DNA of 64,000 nucleotides from Sphingobacteriales bacterium (GTDB lineage: Bacteria > Bacteroidota > Bacteroidia > Chitinophagales > Chitinophagaceae): positions 62,001-126,000 of the forward strand of contig JACPUV010000025.1 in the NCBI GenBank assembly GCA_016192105.1, read 5' to 3'. The position numbers and the translations under genes are program-made. The notes below the pieces were generated by a model. That model made no database searches and was not told where the DNA came from. It saw nothing but the letters and a program-made list of their open reading frames with translations. Positions 1-11,291 of this stretch are shown one piece after another. The first letter of the stretch is position 1, and every line of letters starts with the position of its first letter.

Positions 1-39
1 AAGAAATTAGTAAAAAAATAGAGAGTTGATGGCTGAAAT

Positions 40-1323
40 CTAAATATTATTATATTTTTTAATACTGTTTCTAATAAGGCGGGAAATAAAGGACCAATCG
101 GTTTGTGCGATCATGGGAATGACCAATAGAGGAATGATGATACTCCGGTACCGCACAATGGCACCAATATTATTATTACTATAGCCGATTGCGAGCAATA
201 CAGATACTGAAAAATAAATACAGAAATAAAGCAACGGCCCCGAACGGGAGCCATCCGCTCTTCGCCAGAGAAATAACAGGAAGAGACCCAGCAGCAGGTT
301 TATTTCCACAGAAGCGGCCAGGGAAAGAAAATGATGTACATCGCCGGGATAGGGCCGGAACATCGACAGCGAAATGGCCTGTGGGGTATTTTTTAAAAAA
401 CCGGTGGCGGTGGGTTCAAGTTCCCGGATAGGAACGGTCGTTTTCCCTTTCAGTTTTACAAATTCCTGTTGTTTATCCGCCACGGCCTGCGGAAAGTCGA
501 GCCGGGAACTCAGGTGTTTGGCCGTAAAAAAAAGGAAGACAAAGAAAAGGTACGCGATGCCGAAGATCCATTTCCCCTTTTGCGGATACCGGTTGGCCAG
601 TAGCCAGGTCAGCAGGGCCGGCAGCAACAAGACCACCAGGAAATTGCGGAGGGTCAGCACCAGTAACAGGCCGGCGGCCAGCGCGGTTATCTTCCGGGCG
701 CTGAACCTTTTCTCCTTGTTCCCGAAATAGATACTGTAAACACAAAGGGCAATTCCTGTAAAGATCAGTCCCTCTTTATGGATACCACTGGTCCAGTAAA
801 GAAAGGAAGGGATCAGGAAAGTGGCCAGCAGAATGGTCAGTCGTTTACCGGGGAAAGCGTCGTTCATTACCCGGAAAATGGCCATGGCACCGAAGAGGGT
901 AAAAAATGAGTAGAAGATAACATTTACATAGTAGTGCCCCTGGCTGAAAATATTGAAAACCGAAAGCAGTTTGATAAAAAAGCTCCCTTTCAGGTCATTC
1001 CAGTACGAATCGCTGCTTTCAAAAAAACGGGAAAAACCGTCTGCATACGAGGTCTGGAACAGGTTGGTAAAATAGTCGTGCGGGTTGTTTAGCAGCAAAT
1101 GATATTCGTATAGGCCATTGGTATGAAAGTTCCAGGTATCCCACATCCGGGCATGGCCGCTGTAGTAGATTCCGATCCAGCCATAAAAGATTCCCGCCAG
1201 CACTTTCAGCAGTAAAATGATAATGAGCTGGGATTTGCTGAGCCCCGAACGGGTAAAGAATTTTACCCGGGTAACCAGCCAGGCAAACAGGAAGAGGTAG
1301 CCGGCAAACAGAAGGTATTCCAC
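40..1323 (-). CDS. Polytopic inner-membrane protein of unknown function
   Basis: A 427-residue protein made largely of hydrophobic segments, about ten or more by eye, with short charged loops. That makes it an integral inner-membrane protein. The only upstream start in frame is a GTG at 1323, because a TAA lies five codons earlier; no ATG occurs before residue 60. The layout (short N-terminal segments, a long polar loop with WDTWNFH near residue 62, then clustered hydrophobic segments) resembles membrane glycosyltransferases or polysaccharide polymerases such as EpsG/Wzy, but no diagnostic motif is visible, so no function is assigned. The last codons are AT-rich (ending KKYNNI). It is divergent from purL. 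Confidence 0.75.
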   Translation of the reverse strand: MEYLLFAGYLFLFAWLVTRVKFFTRSGLSKSQLIIILLLKVLAGIFYGWIGIYYSGHARMWDTWNFHTNGLYEYHLLLNNPHDYFTNLFQTSYADGFSRFFESSDSYWNDLKGSFFIKLLSVFNIFSQGHYYVNVIFYSFFTLFGAMAIFRVMNDAFPGKRLTILLATFLIPSFLYWTSGIHKEGLIFTGIALCVYSIYFGNKEKRFSARKITALAAGLLLVLTLRNFLVVLLLPALLTWLLANRYPQKGKWIFGIAYLFFVFLFFTAKHLSSRLDFPQAVADKQQEFVKLKGKTTVPIRELEPTATGFLKNTPQAISLSMFRPYPGDVHHFLSLAASVEINLLLGLFLLFLWRRADGSRSGPLLYFCIYFSVSVLLAIGYSNNNIGAIVRYRSIIIPLLVIPMIAQTDWSFISRLIRNSIKKYNNI

Positions 1324-1414
1324 ACAACAGGTTTAGCCCGCAATAATAGCCAATATTGCCGTGATTGCCGGCACAAAGTTGACAAGTTCTGCTGTCTCAG
1401 TGGTCTCCATGCTT

Positions 1415-1422
1415 TACCTTTG
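1415..1422 (+). promoter_or_regulatory. Bacteroidota -7 element upstream of purL
   Basis: TACCTTTG matches the Bacteroidota sigma -7 consensus TAnnTTTG and lies 20 nt before the purL ATG. A clear TTTG -33 partner at the normal 19-21 bp spacing is not visible. Confidence 0.55.
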
Positions 1423-1442
1423 CATTTCAATTTTCAGCCTAC

Positions 1443-3677
1443 ATGGAAGTTACCGTAAAAACCGCCGAACAACTCAGGTTAACAGCCGCCGAATTTGAAC
1501 TGATCAAACAAAAACTGGGACGCAACCCCAACTTCAATGAACTCTGTGCCTTCTCCGGGATGTGGAGTGAACATTGCAGTTATAAAAATTCCATCAAATG
1601 GTTAAAAACCCTTCCCCGTGAAGGAGGCCGCATGCTGGTCAAAGCCGGTGAAGAAAATGCGGGACTGATGGATATTGGTGATGGGCTGGGTGTGGTTTTT
1701 AAGATCGAATCGCATAATCACCCCTCTGCCATCGAACCGTTCCAGGGCGCTGCTACCGGGGTAGGTGGAATCCACCGCGATATCTTTACCATGGGGGCCC
1801 GCCCCATCGCGGCCCTGAACTCCCTCCGGTTCGGGAATCTTGAAGAAGACAAAACGCAGCATTTATTATCCGGTGTGGTTCATGGGATCGGCCATTATGG
1901 TAACTGTTTTGGAGTGCCTACCGTGGGAGGCGAAATTTACTTTGACGAATGCTATCATACCAACCCGCTCGTGAATGCAATGAGTGTGGGTATTGTAAAA
2001 GCCGGTGAAACCGTTTCGGCTACTGCCCTGGGCAAGGGCAATCCCGTCATGTTTGTAGGCAGTGCCACCGGTAAAGACGGAATCGGCGGGGCTTCTTTCG
2101 CTTCCGCGGATATTACTGCCGAAAGTACACAGGATCTTCCCGCAGTCCAGGTAGGTGATCCCTTCCAGGAGAAAAAATTACTGGAGGCCTGCCTGGAAGT
2201 GATACAAACAGGCGCCGTGGTAGGTATGCAGGATATGGGGGCCGCAGGTATTATTTGCTCCACGGCGGAAATGAGCGCCAAAGGAGAAGTGGGCATGCGT
2301 ATTGACCTGGATAAAGTCCCGACCCGCCAGGAAAACATGAAGACCTGGGAACTGCTGCTGAGCGAAAGCCAGGAACGAATGTTACTGGTTGCTGAAAAAG
2401 GAAGAGAAGCGGAAGTGAAAAAAGTGTTTGAAAAATGGGACCTGCCCTGCTCTGTGATTGGCGAAGTGACGGACGACGGACTGCTGAATTTTTATATGAA
2501 CGGGCAACTCGAAGCTTCGCTTCCTGCCTATGAACTGGTGCTGGGTGGCGGAGCTCCACAATATGACCGCGAATACAGGAAGCCGGCCTATTTAGCGGAC
2601 CTGGAAAAATTTGACCCTGCTGCAATAGATGTTCCCGGTGATCTGCGTAAAGTGGCGGAGGAACTGGTTCGCCTGCCTTCCATTGCTTCCAAGCGCTGGG
2701 TCTATAACCAGTACGACAGCATGGTGGGAACCAATAATACATCCACCAATGCGCCTACCGACGCAGCTGTTGTATTAGTAAAAGGGACTACAAAAGGAAT
2801 TGCCATTACCACGGATTGCAACAGCCGTTATGTGTATGCGGATCCATATAAAGGAACGATGATCGCAGTAAGTGAAGCGGCCCGCAATATTGTTTGCAGT
2901 GGCGGCCAGCCGCTGGGCGTGACCAATTGCCTCAATTTCGGGAACCCCTATGACCCGGAAGTTTATTACCAGTTTGTCCAGGCCATCAAAGGGATGGGAG
3001 AGGCCTGCCGCAGGTTTGATACACCCGTTACCGGCGGGAATGTGAGTTTTTATAACCAGAACCCCGAGGGGCCTGTGTACCCGACACCGACTATTGGCAT
3101 GGTGGGACTCCTGGAAGAGGTGAGTAAGAAAATGACCCTGCATTTCAAAAAGCAGGGGGATGTGATCCTGCTGGTCGGGGCATCGGGGAATGATATCGGT
3201 TCATCCCAGTACCTGGCAAAGATCAGGGGAGTGGAAATGTCCCCGGCACCGCAATTTGATATGGAGGAAGAATTTACCTTGCAGCAAACAATCACCGGGC
3301 TGATTGGTAAAGGGCTGGTTGAATCGGCTCATGATATCAGTGAAGGAGGGCTGTTCATCAGCCTCCTGGAAGCCGGCTTTCCCCTTAACCTGGGCTTTGA
3401 TGTGGTGGCCAGTGACAGCGGGATCCGGAAAGATGCATACTGGTTCGGCGAAAAGCAAAGTCGCGTGGTGGTTTCTGTCAGGAAAGAAAACCTGGAAGCC
3501 CTGAAAAAAGCGCTGGGCGATCACCCTTATGAAGAACTGGGTATGGTGACCGATGGCAGCGTGGAACTGGATGGTATGGAATGGGGAACAATCGGGGAGT
3601 GGAAGGAAAGTTATGATACATCAATCGAAAATTATTTGTCAAAGGAAGAAGCAGGGTCAGCCCTGAGTTCAATCTGA
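1443..3677 (+). CDS. purL: Phosphoribosylformylglycinamidine synthase subunit PurL (small type)
   Basis: Catalyses the ATP-dependent conversion of FGAR to FGAM in de novo purine synthesis, taking ammonia from a separate PurQ glutaminase with PurS. At 744 residues it is the small PurL form, not the roughly 1,200-1,300-residue fused form found in Bacteroides and E. coli, so purQ and purS should lie elsewhere in the genome. Visible signatures are the N-terminal SGMWSEHCSYK (catalytic-type His44), the ESHNHPSAIEPFQGAATG phosphate/ATP loop at about residues 89-106, and the second AIRS-like half with TGGNVSFYNQ. ATG 1443 is chosen; it follows a -7 box by 20 nt. A 61-residue membrane-protein gene follows after only 4 nt, so the two are probably cotranscribed. 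Confidence 0.97.
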   Translation: MEVTVKTAEQLRLTAAEFELIKQKLGRNPNFNELCAFSGMWSEHCSYKNSIKWLKTLPREGGRMLVKAGEENAGLMDIGDGLGVVFKIESHNHPSAIEPFQGAATGVGGIHRDIFTMGARPIAALNSLRFGNLEEDKTQHLLSGVVHGIGHYGNCFGVPTVGGEIYFDECYHTNPLVNAMSVGIVKAGETVSATALGKGNPVMFVGSATGKDGIGGASFASADITAESTQDLPAVQVGDPFQEKKLLEACLEVIQTGAVVGMQDMGAAGIICSTAEMSAKGEVGMRIDLDKVPTRQENMKTWELLLSESQERMLLVAEKGREAEVKKVFEKWDLPCSVIGEVTDDGLLNFYMNGQLEASLPAYELVLGGGAPQYDREYRKPAYLADLEKFDPAAIDVPGDLRKVAEELVRLPSIASKRWVYNQYDSMVGTNNTSTNAPTDAAVVLVKGTTKGIAITTDCNSRYVYADPYKGTMIAVSEAARNIVCSGGQPLGVTNCLNFGNPYDPEVYYQFVQAIKGMGEACRRFDTPVTGGNVSFYNQNPEGPVYPTPTIGMVGLLEEVSKKMTLHFKKQGDVILLVGASGNDIGSSQYLAKIRGVEMSPAPQFDMEEEFTLQQTITGLIGKGLVESAHDISEGGLFISLLEAGFPLNLGFDVVASDSGIRKDAYWFGEKQSRVVVSVRKENLEALKKALGDHPYEELGMVTDGSVELDGMEWGTIGEWKESYDTSIENYLSKEEAGSALSSI

Positions 3678-3681
3678 TGTC

Positions 3682-3867
3682 ATGAATTCTTTTTTTGATT
3701 TTATTACCGGCGGATTCTTTAATTACCTCGGGGCAGCCTGGCGGAAAATGTATTTGAAGGAAAAGTATTCGTTGTTGGTAAAAGAAAACCTGAGCAACAG
3801 CTATGGAATGCTCATCATGACTGTCATCCTTTTTATTTTTTTTATCCTGATCAAATTATTGGCTTAA
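3682..3867 (+). CDS. Small single-span membrane protein
   Basis: A 61-residue protein with one strong C-terminal hydrophobic helix (about residues 42-60, ending LIKLLA) and a basic, aromatic N-terminal half containing WRKMYLKEKY. The predicted topology is a cytoplasmic N-terminus with a C-terminal anchor. It starts 4 nt after the purL stop and ends 9 nt before hldD, so it sits in a purL-x-hldD transcription unit. This packing, and the absence of any competing frame, support it as a real gene. No family was recognised and no function is assigned. Confidence 0.7.
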   Translation: MNSFFDFITGGFFNYLGAAWRKMYLKEKYSLLVKENLSNSYGMLIMTVILFIFFILIKLLA

Positions 3868-3876
3868 TCTTCGGCT

Positions 3877-4887
3877 ATGGATCGCAATTCAGTTATACTG
3901 CTCACTGGTGCCGCCGGCTTCATCGGTTCTTATTTGCTGGGTTACCTGAATAAGGAAGGGTACGGGCGGATCATTATCGTGGATGATTTTGGCCGGGACG
4001 ATAAAAAGCCCAACTATGGCAGCAAAAAGTTTCTGCAGCAGGTAGAACGGGACCAACTGTTTGACTGGCTGAAATCCACCGGGACAAAGGTCGATTTTAT
4101 CTTTCACCTCGGCGCCAGAACCGATACCACCGAATTCGATTACCGGATCCACGAGAAACTGAACCTGGAATATTCCAAAAAGATCTGGCAGTACTGCACC
4201 GAAAATAACATTCCCCTGGTCTATGCCTCCTCGGCTGCTACATACGGGGCCGGCGAACTGGGCTACAAAGATGATCACGGGATCGTGGAACAACTAAAAC
4301 CCCTGAACCCCTACGGAGTATCCAAAAATGAGTTTGATAAATGGGCCCTGGCACTATCACTTGCCAGCCAGGCACCTGGCGCCCCGCACCTGACACCTCC
4401 TGTCTGGCAGGGCTTAAAATTTTTCAACGTCTATGGCCCCAACGAATACCACAAAGCCCGAATGGCCAGTGTGATCTTCCATTCTTCCAACCAGATCCGC
4501 AGCACCGGTAAAGTAAAACTCTTTAAATCCCACCGGTCAGGGTATAAAGACGGGCAGCAACTCCGGGATTTTATTTATGTGAGGGATGTGGCACAGGTCT
4601 GTGTATGGCTTATGCAGCACAAAGCTCCCTCCGGTTTGTACAACCTCGGAACCGGTAAGGCCCGGAGTTTTGAAGATTTGGCCAGGGCCACTTTCGCGGG
4701 CATGGGAGTTGAACCGGTTATTGAGTATATCGATATGCCTGAAGACATCCGCGACAACTACCAATACTTCACCGAAGCGGATATGCAGAAATTAAGAACA
4801 GCGGGTTATACCAGGCCCTTTAGCTCCCTCGAAGAAGGGGTGGGTGATTACGTGAAAAACTTTCTTAAGGACCGGAAATACTATTAA
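3877..4887 (+). CDS. hldD: ADP-L-glycero-D-manno-heptose-6-epimerase
   Basis: Extended SDR-family epimerase, 336 residues, that converts ADP-D-glycero-D-manno-heptose to the L-glycero form used in the LPS inner core; it acts in the cytosol with NADP. The Rossmann motif GAAGFIGS is at residues 11-18, the ASSAATYG segment at about 117-124, and the catalytic YxxxK is Tyr146/Lys150 (NPYGVSK). The substrate-binding region FFNVYGPNEYHK separates it from generic UDP-glucose 4-epimerases and fits HldD/RfaD. It is the last gene of the purL unit. A role in a heptose-containing LPS or glycan is inferred from the family. Confidence 0.92.
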   Translation: MDRNSVILLTGAAGFIGSYLLGYLNKEGYGRIIIVDDFGRDDKKPNYGSKKFLQQVERDQLFDWLKSTGTKVDFIFHLGARTDTTEFDYRIHEKLNLEYSKKIWQYCTENNIPLVYASSAATYGAGELGYKDDHGIVEQLKPLNPYGVSKNEFDKWALALSLASQAPGAPHLTPPVWQGLKFFNVYGPNEYHKARMASVIFHSSNQIRSTGKVKLFKSHRSGYKDGQQLRDFIYVRDVAQVCVWLMQHKAPSGLYNLGTGKARSFEDLARATFAGMGVEPVIEYIDMPEDIRDNYQYFTEADMQKLRTAGYTRPFSSLEEGVGDYVKNFLKDRKYY

Positions 4888-5124
4888 CCCGGATCCGGCA
4901 GCTCACCCTCTGCTATTTCAGCTTGTAACAGGCTGCTCCGTGTGACAAGAACAGTGACCTTCATTTCGTGGAAAACCGAAAATGACTGATTGAAATGACT
5001 TTTGCTAAAAGAGGTAAGCGTACTGCTCTAACACACGTTCATTTTCTCCAATTAGTTCCGGTATTATCAGTTCGCCTCATGATTATGCTGTAATTTTATA
5101 GCTGTAATTGAAAACAAAAAAGGT

Positions 5125-5922
5125 ATGTCAAAGAAAATTGCGATCATCGGTGGCGGAAATTTAGGAGCATCTATAGCAGACGGGCTGATCATGAGTGAAT
5201 TCAGCCGCCCGGTGGAGATTACCATTACCCGCCGCAACCTGTCCCCGCTCAGCCGCTTCGCTGAAAGGGGCTGCATGGTACACAGTGATAACAAAAAAGC
5301 CGTGCGGGAGAGTGAAGTGATCATCCTGGCAGTGAAACCCTATAATTACGCTGATATCGTAAAAGAAATAAAGCCCCTGCTCAATCCAAGAAAGCATATA
5401 GTAGTATCTGTTATTACCGGGATATGGATCGATCAGTTACAAAAAGCGATCGGTAAACCTGTTCCTGTGATCCGGGCCATGCCCAATACGGCCATTGCCA
5501 TCCAGCAAAGCATGACCTGCCTTTCCCCTGCAGGAACAACCAAGGCACAGATTGAATATATCCAGGAGTTATTCAGCCAGCTCGGCAAGACCGTCCTGAT
5601 CGATGAAAAGCTGATGGATGCTGCCACTGTGCTCGGTGCCTGTGGTACCGCGTATGCCATGCGGTATATCCGCGCCAATATCCAGGGCGGAATCGAGATC
5701 GGCTTTGATGCGGCCACTGCTTCCCTGATTGCTGCGCAGACCATCAAGGGGGCCGCCGAACTCCTGCTGGAGAAAGGCACCCATCCTGAGCACGAGATCG
5801 ATAAAGTGACCACACCGAAAGGCTGTACCATTGCAGGGCTGAACGAGATGGAGCACCAGGGATTCAGTTCCTCGCTGATCAGGGGACTGGTGGCGAGTTA
5901 TAATAAGATACAGAAAGACTGA
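5125..5922 (+). CDS. proC: Pyrroline-5-carboxylate reductase
   Basis: Last step of proline biosynthesis: reduces 1-pyrroline-5-carboxylate with NAD(P)H. The 265-residue length is normal. The N-terminal dinucleotide-binding motif IIGGGNLGASIADGL starts at residue 7. The family's substrate and dimer region is present as LGACGTAYAMRYI, and the C-terminal signature reads TTPKGCTIAGLNEME, where many homologues have SPGGTT. ATG 5125 is the first plausible start. A degenerate -7 box (TAATTTTA, 5091-5098) lies 26 nt upstream. The gene stands alone between hldD and pyrG; the 237-nt gap before it shows no other recognisable feature. Confidence 0.95.
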   Translation: MSKKIAIIGGGNLGASIADGLIMSEFSRPVEITITRRNLSPLSRFAERGCMVHSDNKKAVRESEVIILAVKPYNYADIVKEIKPLLNPRKHIVVSVITGIWIDQLQKAIGKPVPVIRAMPNTAIAIQQSMTCLSPAGTTKAQIEYIQELFSQLGKTVLIDEKLMDAATVLGACGTAYAMRYIRANIQGGIEIGFDAATASLIAAQTIKGAAELLLEKGTHPEHEIDKVTTPKGCTIAGLNEMEHQGFSSSLIRGLVASYNKIQKD

Positions 5923-5964
5923 ATTTGATCCGCTGTGACTTTATAAACAGGGAATCGGGGAAGT

Positions 5965-7856
<1,892 letters not shown>

Positions 7857-7981
7857 CCTGTTACCGGGCGCCGGGTACACTGTGCGTTCGGTATGCGCTT
7901 CCTTAAACCAGGGCCTGATGGCTGGAAATTACCGGTTGCCGGCTGCAGACTGCCATCTCCGGGCATCCCGTCCCTTTACCC

Positions 7982-7989
7982 TATCTTTG
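7982..7989 (+). promoter_or_regulatory. -7 element upstream of yidC
   Basis: TATCTTTG matches TAnnTTTG and ends 22 nt before the yidC ATG. No convincing -33 element was found at normal spacing. Confidence 0.5.
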
Positions 7990-8011
7990 CGACCTTAAAT
8001 TTTCCCCCAGA

Positions 8012-9874
8012 ATGAATTTCGACCGTAATACCATCATTGGCTTTGTGATACTGGCCCTGCTGTTCTTTGGCTACTTCTATTACAATAACCAGGAACAACT
8101 TCGCTTTAACAAACAAACAGCGAGAGAAAAGTTTGTGAAGGACTCCATTGCCAAAACCCAAAGACCCCCGGTGGATACAGTGGCCCTGAAAGCTGACAGT
8201 GCCAAAGCGGATACCCTGAAAAAACTGGCGGATGCCGGCACTTTCAAAGAGGCTGCAATAGGAACGGAGCAATTGGTGCAAGCGGAAAATGACCTGATGA
8301 AGATCACGTTTAGCAGCAAGGGCGGTCAGGTGAAAAAAGTGGAATTGAAGCGATTCAGGGGAACCGACAGCAGCCTGTTGAAACTGGCAGCTTCTGATTT
8401 TGATAAGATCAGTTACCCGGTGCTCACCGGGCAGAACCAGACCGCCCAGACCGCTGACCTGTATTTCAGCCGGATCGATTCAACCAAAAATACAGACGGT
8501 AGTAAAAGTTATTCATTCTCGCTGACATCTTCCGACAGCAGCGCTTCTTCTTCCATTGTTCATAAGTTTACAGTGAAGCCCGGTGAATATATGATCGATT
8601 TTGATGTGGCAATGACCGGGGCGGATAAATTACTGACCCAGGGCAACCTGAACCTGACCTGGCAATACGCGGCTGCCCAGCAGGAATCTGATATTGATTT
8701 TGAAAAGCAGAATACCCAGGTAGGGTATGTTACCGACGGGGAATTTGATTACCACACGATCAGCAAAACGAACGATAAGAGTTTTAAGGAATCCGTTAGC
8801 TGGGTTGGCGTTCGCCAGCGTTTTTTCTTTTCTATCCTGGTGGCGAAGAAAAATTTTGCCGCAGGCAGCAGTATGGATTGGACCATTCCCGCTGACAGCA
8901 CCAGGACCCTGGTACAGTCAACGGCCAATTTGAAAGTGCAGCTCCCCGTTGCTCCAACTGCAAATGCAGGGTTCAGCATTTATTATGGCCCCTCGGATTA
9001 TCATATCCTGAAAAAATATGACCAGAAGTTTGAAAAACTGGTAAACCTGGGCCAGGGTATGTATTCGTTCGTGCGCCCGTTGAACCGGTTTGTTATCCTG
9101 CCGATTTTCGACTTTTTCAAGAACCTGAGCGCCGGCAGTATGGGACTGGCCATTGCTTTACTTACCCTGTTCATCCGGTTGCTGATCTCCCCGCTTACCT
9201 ATACCAGTTACCTCAGTGGCGCCAAGATGAAAGCGCTTCGGCCTGAGATTGCCAAGCTGAAAGAAAAATTTGGCGCCGACCAGCAGGCCATGAGCATGGA
9301 GCAAATGAAACTGTTCAGGGAAGCCGGCGTTAACCCGCTGGGAGGGTGTATCCCGGCCCTGCTGCAGATCCCGATCTTCTTCGCCCTTTTCAGCTTCTTT
9401 AATTCCGAAGTAAGCCTGCGGGGCGCGGAATTCCTCTGGGCCCATGATTTGGCGGCTTATGATGCCCCGATTAAATTCGGTGTAAATATTCCGCTGCTGG
9501 GGGATCACCTGAGCTTATTCAACGTAACTGCCGCGGCTACCAGTTTCCTGATCTCCCTGTACAGCATGAGTATGACCCCGGACCAGGGTAATCCCATGAT
9601 GAAATACCTGCCCTACATCTTCCCGGTATTCCTGTTGTTCTTCTTTAATAAGCTTCCTTCGGCCCTGACCTGGTATTATACCGTGTCCAATGTGGTAACC
9701 CTGGCCCTGCAGTTTGTGATCCAGAACTATATCATTGACCACGATAAGATACTGGCCAGGATTGATGAGAACCGGAAAAAGCCGAAAACCAAGTCCAAAT
9801 GGCAGGAGCGGATGGAACAGATGCAGGAACAGCAGAAAAAAATGAAAGAGATGCAGAATAAGACCAAACGCTGA
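8012..9874 (+). CDS. yidC: Membrane protein insertase YidC
   Basis: Inserts and folds inner-membrane proteins, alone or with SecYEG. The 620-residue protein has the Gram-negative layout: an N-terminal signal-anchor (FVILALLFFGYFYYN, about residues 11-25), a large periplasmic beta-rich domain to about residue 350, and the conserved five-helix insertase core (about 370-580) with GGCIPALLQIPIFFALF. The C-terminus is a strongly charged, glutamine- and lysine-rich coiled tail (EQMQEQQKKMKEMQNKTKR), a ribosome-contact region in several lineages. A rho-independent terminator follows 21 nt after the stop. Confidence 0.97.
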   Translation: MNFDRNTIIGFVILALLFFGYFYYNNQEQLRFNKQTAREKFVKDSIAKTQRPPVDTVALKADSAKADTLKKLADAGTFKEAAIGTEQLVQAENDLMKITFSSKGGQVKKVELKRFRGTDSSLLKLAASDFDKISYPVLTGQNQTAQTADLYFSRIDSTKNTDGSKSYSFSLTSSDSSASSSIVHKFTVKPGEYMIDFDVAMTGADKLLTQGNLNLTWQYAAAQQESDIDFEKQNTQVGYVTDGEFDYHTISKTNDKSFKESVSWVGVRQRFFFSILVAKKNFAAGSSMDWTIPADSTRTLVQSTANLKVQLPVAPTANAGFSIYYGPSDYHILKKYDQKFEKLVNLGQGMYSFVRPLNRFVILPIFDFFKNLSAGSMGLAIALLTLFIRLLISPLTYTSYLSGAKMKALRPEIAKLKEKFGADQQAMSMEQMKLFREAGVNPLGGCIPALLQIPIFFALFSFFNSEVSLRGAEFLWAHDLAAYDAPIKFGVNIPLLGDHLSLFNVTAAATSFLISLYSMSMTPDQGNPMMKYLPYIFPVFLLFFFNKLPSALTWYYTVSNVVTLALQFVIQNYIIDHDKILARIDENRKKPKTKSKWQERMEQMQEQQKKMKEMQNKTKR

Positions 9875-9895
9875 TCTCGTTAAAAAAGTCATAAG

Positions 9896-9933
9896 AAAAA
9901 CCGGGTTTTGCCTCAAAACACCCGGTTTTTTTA
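9896..9933 (+). terminator. Intrinsic terminator after yidC
   Basis: AAAAACCGGG (9896-9905) pairs with CCCGGTTTTT from 9921 around an inner TTTTG/CAAAA pairing, and a run of seven T follows. Confidence 0.85.
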
Positions 9934-9992
9934 TTTAAGCAACTTATTGGTTAAATTGGCACGTCTTTTATACATACAAGAGATAATAGAAA

Positions 9993-10658
9993 ATGAAAAA
10001 AGCATCCCTTATAACCGTTTTACTGGTTTTCCTGTTTGCCGCTGAAGGACTCCGGGCCCAGCGCCGGCTCACGGAAGCGACCATTTCTTACGATATTGTC
10101 ATCAATACCAGCAACAAGACGCCGCAGGCTGCCGATCTGCTGGACGGGGCCACCAGTGTCGTGTACCTGAAAGGCAATTCCAGCCGTGCGGATATGATCA
10201 GTTCGCTGGGTACCCAGGCAACGATAGTGGACGGTAAGACCGGGAATGTGACCGTACTGAAGGAATACGGGGAGCAGAAATACATGATCACAATGACCCG
10301 GGATGACTGGAAAGAGTCAAATAAGAAATACGAGGGGGTCACATTTACCTATGTGGAGGAGTACAAGACCATCGCCGGTTATAATTGTCAGAAAGCGGTG
10401 GGTAAACTCGCTGATGGCAGCAATTTCAATGTCTATTTTACCAGGGACCTGGTTCCGGTGAATAAGGATTTCCAGTACCTGAATAAAAACCTGCCCGGCC
10501 TGGCCATGCAATACGAAGCTACACTCGGTAATATGCTGGTTACCTATACGGTGTCCACAGTTAATTTCAACCCGGTGCAGCAATCAAAATTTGACCTGCC
10601 CAAATCCGGTTACAGGGTTATGACCTACGAAGAAAGCAAAGGGGGAAAATCGAATTAA
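9993..10658 (+). CDS. Exported DUF4412/GLPGLI-like protein
   Basis: A 221-residue protein with a signal peptide (MKKASLITVLLVFLFAAEGLRAQ, cleavage expected after about residue 22), so periplasmic or outer-membrane associated. It has the pattern of DUF4412/GLPGLI-type Bacteroidota proteins: an early ISYDIVI strand, a central KTIAGYNCQKA (residues about 125-135) and a late VNFNPVQQSKFDLPKSGY. The biochemical role of these families is unknown. Its stop overlaps the stop of the convergent gene at 10655 by 4 nt. Confidence 0.75.
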   Translation: MKKASLITVLLVFLFAAEGLRAQRRLTEATISYDIVINTSNKTPQAADLLDGATSVVYLKGNSSRADMISSLGTQATIVDGKTGNVTVLKEYGEQKYMITMTRDDWKESNKKYEGVTFTYVEEYKTIAGYNCQKAVGKLADGSNFNVYFTRDLVPVNKDFQYLNKNLPGLAMQYEATLGNMLVTYTVSTVNFNPVQQSKFDLPKSGYRVMTYEESKGGKSN

Positions 10659-11026
10659 TTGCGTTGGAACTGGCGGTTGCCGATATCCAGTTTCACTCTG
10701 TTGAGTACCACGTTTTTCTTCAGCGGAACGATAAAAGTGGTCCGGCCTTTTTGTACCGTAACAACGGTATTGAGACGAATGGTCCTGTTTCCGGTTTCGC
10801 TATTGATCACGTAATTACCGCGGTAGTTATAACCGGATTTCAGGCTAAAGGAACCGGGTTTGGCCTTGGTTCTGCCGGAAAGCAGGGAAGTCCCGGGCCG
10901 CTCAGATTTTTTGTTGCCATCACCCAGGGTGGCGAATGCGCCAAGACCGGTACAGGCGAAAAGCAGGATTATTCCCAGCTTTTTACCCCCGTTTTTCCAT
11001 AATATAGTCAGCCTTGGATGGTTCAT
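10655..11026 (-). CDS. Small exported protein of unknown function
   Basis: A 123-residue protein with a positively charged N-terminus (WKNGGKK) followed by a hydrophobic stretch ending GAFA at about residue 32, consistent with a signal peptide. The mature part is basic and strand-rich (GYNYRGNYVI, NRTIRLNTVVTVQKGRTTF). A -7 box (TACATTTG) lies only 6 nt before its ATG, supporting this start and a very short or absent 5' leader. It is convergent with the preceding gene, with a 4-nt overlap. No family is recognised. Confidence 0.65.
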   Translation of the reverse strand: MNHPRLTILWKNGGKKLGIILLFACTGLGAFATLGDGNKKSERPGTSLLSGRTKAKPGSFSLKSGYNYRGNYVINSETGNRTIRLNTVVTVQKGRTTFIVPLKKNVVLNRVKLDIGNRQFQRN

Positions 11027-11032
11027 CGGTTA

Positions 11033-11040
11033 CAAATGTA
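11033..11040 (-). promoter_or_regulatory. -7 element abutting the 11026 start
   Basis: On the minus strand this reads TACATTTG, with 6 nt between its last base and the ATG. Transcription would start at or next to the start codon. Confidence 0.5.
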
Positions 11041-11291
11041 GTGACAAAAAGGGAAAATTTAAAAACCGTTCGTCCAGAACTTTAATACAGTATTAACGGG
11101 ACTGTGTGCAAATTGTTACATTCTCTCCCGGAAAAAAGTTTCTATTTTGCACATATGGGGAAAACTAAACAGTAATTTCCCCGGTTTTTTTAGCTTAACT
11201 TGTTGATAACAACAGTTTTCAGGGGGCAAAGGGATTTTGCTGTCTGATCGAGGTCCTCAACCAGTTTCAGCACTTTAAATGAGCGGAATAC

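Noticed and set aside
415..440. T-arm-like GGTTCAAGTTC suggesting a tRNA
   Set aside because: No acceptor or anticodon arm can be folded around it, and it is within a coding frame on the other strand.
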